From NCBI RefSeq assembly GCF_000737325.1, contig NZ_CP011125.1:2914001-2978000 (forward strand): a DNA stretch of 64,000 nt, written 5' to 3'. Position numbers and translations under genes: made by a program. The DNA is from Sandaracinus amylolyticus. GTDB lineage: Bacteria; Myxococcota_A; Polyangia; Polyangiales; Sandaracinaceae. Within the stretch, counting starts at the first letter, position 1, and each line of letters starts with the position of its first letter. Positions 26,027 to 32,971 of the stretch are shown here, piece after piece. The notes beneath the pieces were generated by a model. That model made no database searches, was not told the DNA's origin, and saw only the letters and a program-made list of their open reading frames with translations.

Positions 26027-26518
26027 ATGGAACCCCGAATCGGTATCGACGACGGCCGCCGCTCCACGGCGGAGACCGGACGCCGCGAGATCAGCGAGAT
26101 CGTCACGCACGTGATGGCCGACACCTACGTGCTCTATTTCCAGACCCAGTCGTTCCACTGGAACGTGCGCGGCCCGCACTTCCACGCGCTCCACAAGATG
26201 TTCGAGGAGCAGTACGACCAGCTCGCCGAGGCGGTCGACGAGCTCGCGGAGCGCGTGCGCGCGCTCGGCGCGCTGGCGCCGACCTCGCTCGGGCAGATCG
26301 CGAGCATCGCGCGCATCCCGCTCGATCACGGCGCGCCCGGTGCGCGCGGGATGGTCGAGATCCTGCTCCGCGGTCACGAGCACCTCGCGCGCGACACGCG
26401 ACGCGCCGCGGAGATCGCGGAGGAGAGCGGCGACGGCGTGACCCACGACATGCTGATCGGGCGCGCCGAGGAGCACGAGAAGACCGCCTGGATGCTCCGC
26501 GCGACGCTCGACGAGTGA
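26027..26518 (+). CDS. dps: Dps-family DNA-binding ferritin-like protein
   Basis: A 163-residue Dps/miniferritin, which stores iron as ferric mineral using H2O2 and shields DNA. The intersubunit ferroxidase pattern is clear: QSFHWNVRGPHFHALHKMFEEQYDQLAEAVDELAERVRALG, shown here only in pieces as SFHWNVRG (His), HFHALH and EEQYDQLAEAVDE. ATG 26027 follows AGGGAGGA. The N-terminal extension (about 25 residues, with RIGIDDGRR) is short and mixed in charge. It lies 143 bases after ahpD in the same direction and forms a natural oxidative-stress group with ahpC-ahpD. It could share the sigma-54 transcript if the intervening hairpin is read through. Confidence 0.95.
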   Translation: MEPRIGIDDGRRSTAETGRREISEIVTHVMADTYVLYFQTQSFHWNVRGPHFHALHKMFEEQYDQLAEAVDELAERVRALGALAPTSLGQIASIARIPLDHGAPGARGMVEILLRGHEHLARDTRRAAEIAEESGDGVTHDMLIGRAEEHEKTAWMLRATLDE

Positions 26519-26554
26519 TCGCGCCGATCTCGACCGGAGGCCGCGCCCAGCTCT

Positions 26555-27220
26555 ATGCTCGGCGCGGCCTTCGTGCGTCCGTCCCCGCGCGCTCACGCTC
26601 TCGTCGCCGCGCTGCCGCTCGCGCTGTGGCTCGTCTTCCATCTCTGGGAGCAGTGGAGCGTGTTCGGCGGGCGCGACGCGTGGATCGCGCGCATGGCGTC
26701 GACGTCGCGCGGACCGCTCGCGATCGCGATCGAGCTCGTCGTGATCGCCGCGCTCGTCGCGTGGGCCGCGCTCACCGTGCGCGCATTGGTGCGGCGCGAG
26801 CCGCTGCCCGGCGCGGCGCGCGAGGACGACGCGGGCATCGTGCGCGCGATCGGACGGCTCGCGCCGTTCGCATCGCTCGCGTCGATCGTGTTCCTCGTGA
26901 TCCACGTCGCGACGATGTGGGCGCCGAAGCTCGCGGGCGCGGATCTCGTCGCGCAGTGGGTCACGCTCACGCACGCGCTCGGTCGTCCCGAGGTGCTCGT
27001 GCTCCACGCGCTCGGGCTCACGGTGATCGCGCTGCAGCTCGTGACGTCGATCCCCGCGGCGCTCGAGGCGCTCGGGCTGGTGCGCACCGAGCGGGCGCGT
27101 CGCTCGTCGATGCTCGTCGCGGCGACGCTCGCGCTCTGCGTGTGGCTGCTCGCGGCGCAGCTCGTCGGGTGGCTGGGGACGGGCGTCGGGACGTTCTGGG
27201 CGATCTCGGTGGTGGAATGA
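26555..27220 (+). CDS. Five-helix membrane protein, possibly SdhC/cytochrome b-like
   Basis: A 221-residue inner-membrane protein with about five hydrophobic helices. Histidines sit inside or next to helices (LVFHLWEQW, FLVIHVATMW, VLHALGLTVIAL), the arrangement seen in the membrane cytochrome b subunit of succinate:quinone oxidoreductases. No SdhA or SdhB gene is adjacent, so that assignment is only a suggestion; a stand-alone haem or quinone protein is equally possible. ATG 26555 is used; the nearest purine-rich site (GGAGG near 26536) is rather far upstream. It follows dps by 36 bases on the same strand. Confidence 0.6.
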   Translation: MLGAAFVRPSPRAHALVAALPLALWLVFHLWEQWSVFGGRDAWIARMASTSRGPLAIAIELVVIAALVAWAALTVRALVRREPLPGAAREDDAGIVRAIGRLAPFASLASIVFLVIHVATMWAPKLAGADLVAQWVTLTHALGRPEVLVLHALGLTVIALQLVTSIPAALEALGLVRTERARRSSMLVAATLALCVWLLAAQLVGWLGTGVGTFWAISVVE

Positions 27221-27238
27221 CGGAGGCGCTTCGGCAGC

Positions 27239-27507
27239 GGGCGCGTGGCACCGTGTCCTCGCTAGTCCTCGCGACCGGCTCGCGCGGGCGCTGAGACGTC
27301 GGGACGCGGGGTCGTCGTCGCGTGCGCGCTGCGCGCGCGTGCGACGAGCGGACACGAACGTGGTCGGCCTCGGGTGGGTCGCTGCGGAATCGCTCGGACA
27401 CGGTGCCACGCGCCCTGCGGCACGGCTTCGGCACGCAGAGAGAACGTCCCTTCTCGCTGGGGGCGTAGCGGTTCGCGCGATCCCGCAGAGCGGGATCGCA
27501 CGAACCG
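27239..27507. other. Inverted-repeat-rich intergenic element
   Basis: The 396-base gap between two convergent genes (27221-27616) holds strong inverted repeats. A perfect 20-bp pair GGGCGCGTGGCACCGTGTCC lies at 27239-27258 with its complement at 27396-27415. A 15-bp imperfect hairpin lies inside it (27315-27329 with 27333-27347, two mismatches). Just outside is an 18-bp hairpin with one mismatch and an AGA loop (27469-27486 with 27490-27507). No convincing gene is present. It could be a structured RNA or a short non-autonomous repeat element. Confidence 0.55.
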
Positions 27508-27616
27508 GGTCCGGGCTCGCCTTCGGCCTCGCCCCGATGCGAACGGGCCCACCGCACTCTCGAAGAGCGCTGCTTCTCTCCCGTGGCTCCTGCTCTCCTC
27601 AGCGGAGCGACGCGCC

Positions 27617-28735
27617 TCAGGCGCCGGCGATCTTGAGCGCGCGCTTCGGCGCGTCGGGCTCGTGGAACGCGAGGAGCGCGTCGGCCTCCTGCTCGAGCTC
27701 CGCGCGCACCTTCTTCGCGATCGTGTCGAACGGCGTGACCGTCAGCGTCGCGCCGGTCTTCTTGCGATCGATCTTCCACGTCGCCGCGACCGTGCCGTCG
27801 ATCAGCACCGTCGGCGCGACGCGGAGCGCGCTCAGGAAGACGTGCTGGCGGTGCTCCGCCGCGACGAAGCGCTCGTCGGCGCGCGCGACGATCGCGCCGT
27901 CCCACTCGGGCAGGAAGCGCAGCGGCGCGCTCGCATCCTCGCCGGGGTGCGGCGCGCCCTCGAGGTCGAAGAGCTCGCGGCCGCGCTCGTCGGCGAAGAC
28001 GCGCAGCTCGTCCTGCATCGCGTCGAACGTCGGGCGCAGACCGCCGAGCCCCGTCCACGCCTGCGCGTCGGCGACGCTCGCCGGGCCGTACGCCGCGAGG
28101 TAGCGGCGCACCAGCGCGTCCGGCGCGGTCTCGCGCGCGTCGATCGTCGTGCCGAGCCACGCGTCCGCGAGCGCGAAGTCGGCCTGCGCCGGGAACGACC
28201 ACGCATCGTCGGTCGGCACCTGCACCAGCGGCAGCGACGTTCGGATCGCGTAGCCCATCGCGCGATCGTCGGCGTCGGGATGCAGCGCCGCGAGGTGCGC
28301 GCGCACCGCCTCGAAGTCGCGCGGCTGCGCCGCGAAGAACGGGCGCGCCTCGGCGACCAGCTGATCGACGTCGAGCGTCGCGCCGCGCGCCTTCGTGATC
28401 GACGCGAGCGCGCGCGCGAGCACCGGCGCGAGCACGCCGCGCAGCGCGACGTAGTCGCGCGCGCTCATCAGGTGCAGCGTCGTGCGCAGCGAGGTCGCGC
28501 GCACCACCTCACGTCGTCGCAGCAGCTCGGCGAGCTCCTCGCGACGAAAGCCCTCGACGCGCGACCACAGCCCGACGAACGGCGGCCGCGGGAGCTGCGC
28601 CTGCACGCCGATCAAGCGCTCGATCGCGTCGAGCGAGCTCGTCTTCTCGCGCGCGAGGAGCATCTGGCGCGCGAGCGTCGCGCGACCGACCGCGCGTCGC
28701 GACAGAACCGGAGCGTTCGAGGCCTTCTTCGGCAT
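27617..28735 (-). CDS. Winged-helix DNA-binding domain protein (HTH_42 type)
   Basis: A 372-residue protein of the winged-helix DNA-binding family pfam06224 (HTH_42), some members of which are linked to DNA damage or glycosylase activity. Recognisable parts are LLAREKTSSLDAIERLIGVQAQ near the start, RATSLRTTLHLMSARDYVALR, and AAYGPASVADAQAWTGL. A late LPEWDGAIVARADER and VLIDGTVAATWKIDRKK region is typical of the family. ATG 28735 (MPKKAS) is preferred over an earlier in-frame ATG at 28780, because the family similarity begins soon after it. Its exact activity is not known to me. Confidence 0.82.
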   Translation of the reverse strand: MPKKASNAPVLSRRAVGRATLARQMLLAREKTSSLDAIERLIGVQAQLPRPPFVGLWSRVEGFRREELAELLRRREVVRATSLRTTLHLMSARDYVALRGVLAPVLARALASITKARGATLDVDQLVAEARPFFAAQPRDFEAVRAHLAALHPDADDRAMGYAIRTSLPLVQVPTDDAWSFPAQADFALADAWLGTTIDARETAPDALVRRYLAAYGPASVADAQAWTGLGGLRPTFDAMQDELRVFADERGRELFDLEGAPHPGEDASAPLRFLPEWDGAIVARADERFVAAEHRQHVFLSALRVAPTVLIDGTVAATWKIDRKKTGATLTVTPFDTIAKKVRAELEQEADALLAFHEPDAPKRALKIAGA

Positions 28736-28905
28736 CAGCGACGCTCGTCGCACGTCGCTCTCGCGCCGTCGAGCACGCAATTCGATGCGCGCCGCGCGCG
28801 ATCCGCCGCGATTTCGATCGCTCCTACGCCGATTCGCGGACCGGCGCCGCGAAAACAGTAACGAAATCGCGCACCTGCGAGCGTCCGTGATTGGGGTACA
28901 GGATC

Positions 28906-29015
28906 GAGCCTCTCGAAGGCCCCGACCGAGCCTCTCGAAGGCCCCGACCGAGGCTCCGAGACCCGGCGAGGCCAGCTCGGACGCCCGGCGATCGGGCCTC
29001 CGAGGGCCGGCGAGC
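28906..29015. repeat. Five 22-bp degenerate tandem repeats
   Basis: Two identical 22-bp units (28906-28927, 28928-28949) are followed by three diverged units of the same length (28950-28971, 28972-28993, 28994-29015). They share CTC-rich starts and CCGGCGA or CCCCGAC ends. The array fills most of the 288-base gap between two genes read leftwards, and ends 9 bases before the stop of the gene at 29024. Otherwise nothing is seen in that gap. Confidence 0.65.
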
Positions 29016-29023
29016 GCAGGTCC

Positions 29024-30838
29024 TCACCGCACGATCGGTGCCTCGCCGACGATCGCGCGCGCTCCCCCGCGCGTGAGGATCACGGCCCCGAGCCCCGCGA
29101 GCGTCGCGCCGACGACCAGCAGCCCGCCGATCACCGGCACGCGCGAGACCACGAACAAGATCACGACGCCGACCGCGAGCTGCATCACCGGTCGATCCTT
29201 CAGCGCCGGGATCGGCAGCGCCGCGCCGATGACCGACGCCGTCGTCGCGAGCCCGAGATACGCGCCGAGGAAGAGCCCGAGCGCGAGCACGATCGCCGCG
29301 GGGATGCCGAGGATCGTGATCACGAGCACCAGCGTCAGCACCGCCCCCGCGATCACGCCGAGGAAGCCCGACGCGAGCACGCGCAGCGGCTGCTTCACGA
29401 GCGTGCTCTGCAGCAGCGAGAGGCGCGCCGGCGCGAGCCCCATGAACACGAGGCCGAGCAGGAAGAGCAGCGCGTGCCGCATCGCGGCCTCGAGCGTCTC
29501 GCCGATCCAGCCGCGTGCCTCGTCCTCGTCGTCGTGGTGCGAGGACGCGCGCGGCGGGCTCGGCGTGCTCGTCACCGCGACCGAGATGGTCCCCTGATCG
29601 CGCGTCGGCTCGTCGACCGCGATGTTCCCGCCCATCGCGTTGAGCTGGCCGTGCACGTGACCGCCCCGCGCGATGCGGATGTTGCCGCCCATCGTGACCA
29701 CGTCGCCCACGACGGTGCCGCGCACGTCGGCGTCGCCGCCCATCGTGACGACGCTGCCGAACGCCTGGCCCTCGACGCGCGCGTTGCCGCCCATCGTGAT
29801 CACGTCGCGCACGCGCTGATCGGGCAGCACGCGCGCGTCGCCGCCGAACGTGACGAGGTCGCGCAGCGCTTCGCCGGGCGGAGGCGGCACGGGAGGCGCG
29901 CCGGGCATCGGCGGCGGCGGCGGGAGCACGACGGGCGGCGGCGGGGTGTCGATCGCAGGAGGTGCCGTCGCGGCGATCGCCTGCGGCTCGGCCGCGGGGG
30001 GGCGCACCACGAGCAGGTGACCGCTGTGGCGCACGCGCGCCGGCATGTCGGCGAGCAGCGCGTCGAGCACCTCGCGCAGCGGCGCGTCGCGCACGTGGAG
30101 CGTGATCAGCGGATCTTCGGGCAGCGTGTACGCGAGCCCGAGCTGCGCGGACGCGAGCGCCTGGCGCAGCGCCTCGGAGAGCGGCGTGCGCTCGACGTCG
30201 ACCGACACCGTGACGTCGGGCTCGGGCCACGCGCCCTCGAGGTCGTAGGCGTGCGCGCTGCTCGAGGCGCCGAGCACCGCGAGCACCAGCGCCGCCGACG
30301 ACGGCGCGCGCGACCATCCGCCCCCTGCGATCGCGCGCAGCGGCAGCGCGAGCACGGCGAAGAGCGCGAGCCCGATCGCCGCGATCGCCGCCCAGCCACC
30401 GGGCAGCATCGCGGCGATGCGATCGAGCGCGGTCGCGAGCGTCACGCCGAGGCGCGCGAGCGCGGTGAGGTCGGACCACGCCTCGCGCGCGACCACGGTG
30501 GGCTCCGCGCTCGCGAGCACCGACGCGAGGCCCGAGACGAGCGCGACCGCGGTGCCGATCGCGGCGCCGGTCCAGAGGCTCGCGCGTGACGGGCTCGTGC
30601 CCTCGGTGGGCGCGTGCTTCATCGCGCCGGCGATCAGCGCGTCGAAGTCGTCGATCTCGGGGGCCGCGCGCTTGAGCGCGACCGAGGTCTCGCGGGCGTC
30701 CTCGCGCTCGCGCTCGATCCACGCGGCGAGCGACGCGTCTTCGTCCACCGTGCGCGCGATCTCCTCGCGCACCAGATCACGACGGCCGTGCGCGAGCGCT
30801 TCGAGCTCGAGCTCGGTGGGACGACGATCTTCGCTCAC
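29024..30838 (-). CDS. Anti-sigma-like/STN/bactofilin-like membrane fusion protein
   Basis: A 604-residue protein. Residues 1-75 resemble the cytoplasmic part of anti-sigma factors without zinc-binding cysteines (TELELEALAHGRRD...DEDASLAAWIERERED). Two membrane helices follow (about 80-190). Residues about 205-275 form an STN domain (VDVERTPLSEALRQALASAQ, DAPLREVLDALLADM). A Pro-rich linker then leads to bactofilin-like repeats (DVITMGGNARVEG, SVVTMGGDADVRG, DVVTMGGNIRIARGG). The last ~170 residues hold about four membrane helices. GTG 30838 overlaps the sigma-factor stop (GTGA), so translation is coupled and the N-terminus very likely binds that sigma factor. STN domains normally pass signals from TonB receptors or bind secretin partners. 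I know no family with this exact order. Confidence 0.85.
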   Translation of the reverse strand: MSEDRRPTELELEALAHGRRDLVREEIARTVDEDASLAAWIEREREDARETSVALKRAAPEIDDFDALIAGAMKHAPTEGTSPSRASLWTGAAIGTAVALVSGLASVLASAEPTVVAREAWSDLTALARLGVTLATALDRIAAMLPGGWAAIAAIGLALFAVLALPLRAIAGGGWSRAPSSAALVLAVLGASSSAHAYDLEGAWPEPDVTVSVDVERTPLSEALRQALASAQLGLAYTLPEDPLITLHVRDAPLREVLDALLADMPARVRHSGHLLVVRPPAAEPQAIAATAPPAIDTPPPPVVLPPPPPMPGAPPVPPPPGEALRDLVTFGGDARVLPDQRVRDVITMGGNARVEGQAFGSVVTMGGDADVRGTVVGDVVTMGGNIRIARGGHVHGQLNAMGGNIAVDEPTRDQGTISVAVTSTPSPPRASSHHDDEDEARGWIGETLEAAMRHALLFLLGLVFMGLAPARLSLLQSTLVKQPLRVLASGFLGVIAGAVLTLVLVITILGIPAAIVLALGLFLGAYLGLATTASVIGAALPIPALKDRPVMQLAVGVVILFVVSRVPVIGGLLVVGATLAGLGAVILTRGGARAIVGEAPIVR

Positions 30839-31470
30839 GGCTCGCCTCCCGTCGTGGTGTCGCTCTCGAGCGCGACACGCAAGCGCTTCCTGCCGCGATG
30901 GAGCCAGGTCATCACCGTCCCGATCGGGATCTCGAGGGCCGTCGCGATCTCCTCGTACGTCGAATCGTGCACGTGGAAGAGGACGATCGCGAGCCTCATC
31001 CCCTCTGGAAGCGTCTCGAGCGCGGCGGCGAGGCGGCGGCTCTCGATGCGCGCGAGCGCGACGCGCTCGACGTCGGGCGCCTCGCTCGCGGTGGTCGCGG
31101 TGACCTCGTCGCCCTCGCCGACGAAGGTGCGACGCTCGAGCCCGCGGCGGCGCAGGCGATCGCGGCACACGTTGCGCGCGAGGGTGAGCGCCCAGCCGCG
31201 GAACGAGCCCTTGGTGGGATCGAAGCGCGCGATCGAGGTGACGATCTTCTCGAGCGACTCCTGCGCGGCGTCGCGCCCCTCGGTCGGACCGGCGAGGTAG
31301 CGGCAGAGGTCGTGCACCGCCCGCGCGTGCTCGCGCAGGAGCGCCTCGAGCGCGCGACGATCGCCGCGCGACGCGCGGCCTTCGAGCGAGTCTTCGATGG
31401 TGCCTCTCCCCGACCGAGCCGAGGTTGCCGCGCGCGGGAGCGAGGGCAAGGGAGCGGTGAGCGCGATCAT
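30835..31470 (-). CDS. ECF-type RNA polymerase sigma factor
   Basis: A 211-residue ECF sigma factor. Region 2 is ALEALLREHARAVHDLCRYL...DAAQESLEKIVTSIARFDPT followed by GSFRGWALTLARNVCRDRLRR. Region 4 is LETLPEGMRLAIVLFHVHD and STYEEIATALEIPIGTVMTWLHRGRKRLR, with a clear helix-turn-helix. The N-terminus is about 25 residues longer than usual; a start nearer GTIEDSLEG is possible. ATG 31470 has AGGGA upstream, inside a hairpin. The stop overlaps the start of the anti-sigma/STN/bactofilin gene, its probable negative regulator. I found no convincing autoregulatory promoter by eye. Confidence 0.93.
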   Translation of the reverse strand: MIALTAPLPSLPRAATSARSGRGTIEDSLEGRASRGDRRALEALLREHARAVHDLCRYLAGPTEGRDAAQESLEKIVTSIARFDPTKGSFRGWALTLARNVCRDRLRRRGLERRTFVGEGDEVTATTASEAPDVERVALARIESRRLAAALETLPEGMRLAIVLFHVHDSTYEEIATALEIPIGTVMTWLHRGRKRLRVALESDTTTGGEP

Positions 31471-31472
31471 GT

Positions 31473-31496
31473 CCGGGGTCCCTACGGGGGCCCCGG
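31473..31496 (-). promoter_or_regulatory. Hairpin covering the ribosome site of the ECF sigma gene
   Basis: In the mRNA, CCGGGGCCCC and GGGACCCCGG pair in nine of ten positions around CGUA, ending two bases before the ATG at 31470. The AGGGA Shine-Dalgarno-like sequence lies in the 3' arm. Translation of the sigma factor could therefore depend on opening this stem. Confidence 0.4.
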
Positions 31497-31552
31497 GCGG
31501 CGTATTTCACGAAGCGGGAAACCGCCGAGCACGAGCACGGCGGTTCGGTCGT

Positions 31553-32971
31553 TCACTCCAGGATCGTGAGCGCCGTCGCGCCAGCATCCGATCCGCCCTG
31601 CGCCCCATCGTCGATCCGGATCGTCCCGAGGACGTTCCACCCGTGCTCGGCGTCCCACGTTCCTTCGTTCGCGGTGCGGATCGCGTACTCGGGGCGCGCC
31701 GCGATCCGCTCGCTCGCATCGGGCATCCACAGCGCGATCGCGTGCTCGCCCGCGGGCACCGATGCGGGCAGTCGGACCCTCACGTCGAGCTCGCTGGTCT
31801 CGCCCGCGGCCCAGCGGCGCACGTCGCTCTCCGGGATCGCGACCGCGCCGACCCCGTCGAGGGCGAGCCACACCGGGCGCGGGTTGAAGGGCGCGGCATA
31901 GCCCTCGTTGCGCACGCTCACGCGCAGCCGGAAGGAGCCGCCGGGGCGCACCGCCTCGGGCAGCTCGCCGTCGACGAGCACGAAGCGATAGCCGAGGCGC
32001 GCCTCGATCTCGTCCTCGCACCCGCCGCTCGCCCACGACGCGACGACCTCGGGGTGGTAGTCGCGGTTGATGAACGAGAAGTGCAATCGCTCCATCTCGC
32101 CGGGCACGAACGCGCACGTCGAGCGCGACGGGAACACCGCGCACGTCTCGCCGCCCATCGGCACGAAGCGCGTGTCGGCGCCGACGTACGCGACCCACCG
32201 ATCGCGCTCGCCCTCGGGGTACGTGCCCATGTCGCTGTCGCTGGCGACGAAGCAGTCGTTGTGGTGCCCGACGCGCGACTCGTCGCTCGCGTCGCGCGCC
32301 TCGAGCGGCTCGCCGTAGATCGCCTCTTTGTACGCGGGATAACGAAGCTGCGTGCTGCGGCTCGCGGGCAGCGCGTCGAGCAGCGCTTCGAGGATCGCGC
32401 GTCGCGCGTCGGGATCGTCGTCGAGGCCGTTCGTCGACGTGTGCCACTCGCCCCACGCGCCGACGAAGCCTGCCTGCACGAGCGCGATCACGTCTTCGTT
32501 CGCGCGCAGCAGCGGCGTGACCTGCGTGATGTGCGCGAGCACGCGCTCGAGCGGCGCGTCGGGCTCGGAGTCGGGGTAGGGGCCCTCGTTGTACGCGAAG
32601 CGGAGGATCACCTTGATGCCTGCGTCGCGCGCCGCATCGAGCCCGTCCTGCACGTCGTCGAGCGATCTCTCCGCGATCGGCCCGTCGCGGTACGCGTCGA
32701 GCCGCACGTAGCTGTAGACGAGCGTGTCGCCGCCCTCGCGCACGAACGCGAAGTCGCGGTCGCTCGCGATGTCGACGTAGCGATAGAAGCCGCGCTCGGG
32801 GCCGAGCAGCGGCGCGTCGCTCTCGGTCCACGACACCGCGCGACCGGGCGCATCGGCGGGCCCGGCGTCGAACGTCGGGTGATCGAAGAAGCTCGTCGAC
32901 GCATCCCGGGGCGCGTCGTCGTGTCCGCCGCACGCGCCGAGCAGCGCGGCGAGCACCAGCGCGCGCTTCAC
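31553..32971 (-). CDS. DUF4874/DUF4832-type lipoprotein
   Basis: A 472-residue exported protein. GTG 32971 overlaps the stop of the phosphoesterase gene (GTGA) and gives a lipoprotein signal VKRALVLAALLGAC-GG. The N-terminal half matches the DUF4874 pattern: GPERGFYRYVDI, LVYSYVRLDAYRDGPIAE and AGIKVILRFAYNEG, suggesting a TIM-barrel glycoside-hydrolase-like fold. It has AGFVGAWGEWHTSTNG with candidate catalytic acids. The second half matches DUF4832 (FINRDYHPEVVASW, LGYRFVLV, SFRLRVSVRNEGYAAPFNPRPVWLAL). Activity on a polysaccharide is a guess from fold. It is coupled to the upstream phosphoesterase lipoprotein. Confidence 0.85.
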   Translation of the reverse strand: MKRALVLAALLGACGGHDDAPRDASTSFFDHPTFDAGPADAPGRAVSWTESDAPLLGPERGFYRYVDIASDRDFAFVREGGDTLVYSYVRLDAYRDGPIAERSLDDVQDGLDAARDAGIKVILRFAYNEGPYPDSEPDAPLERVLAHITQVTPLLRANEDVIALVQAGFVGAWGEWHTSTNGLDDDPDARRAILEALLDALPASRSTQLRYPAYKEAIYGEPLEARDASDESRVGHHNDCFVASDSDMGTYPEGERDRWVAYVGADTRFVPMGGETCAVFPSRSTCAFVPGEMERLHFSFINRDYHPEVVASWASGGCEDEIEARLGYRFVLVDGELPEAVRPGGSFRLRVSVRNEGYAAPFNPRPVWLALDGVGAVAIPESDVRRWAAGETSELDVRVRLPASVPAGEHAIALWMPDASERIAARPEYAIRTANEGTWDAEHGWNVLGTIRIDDGAQGGSDAGATALTILE

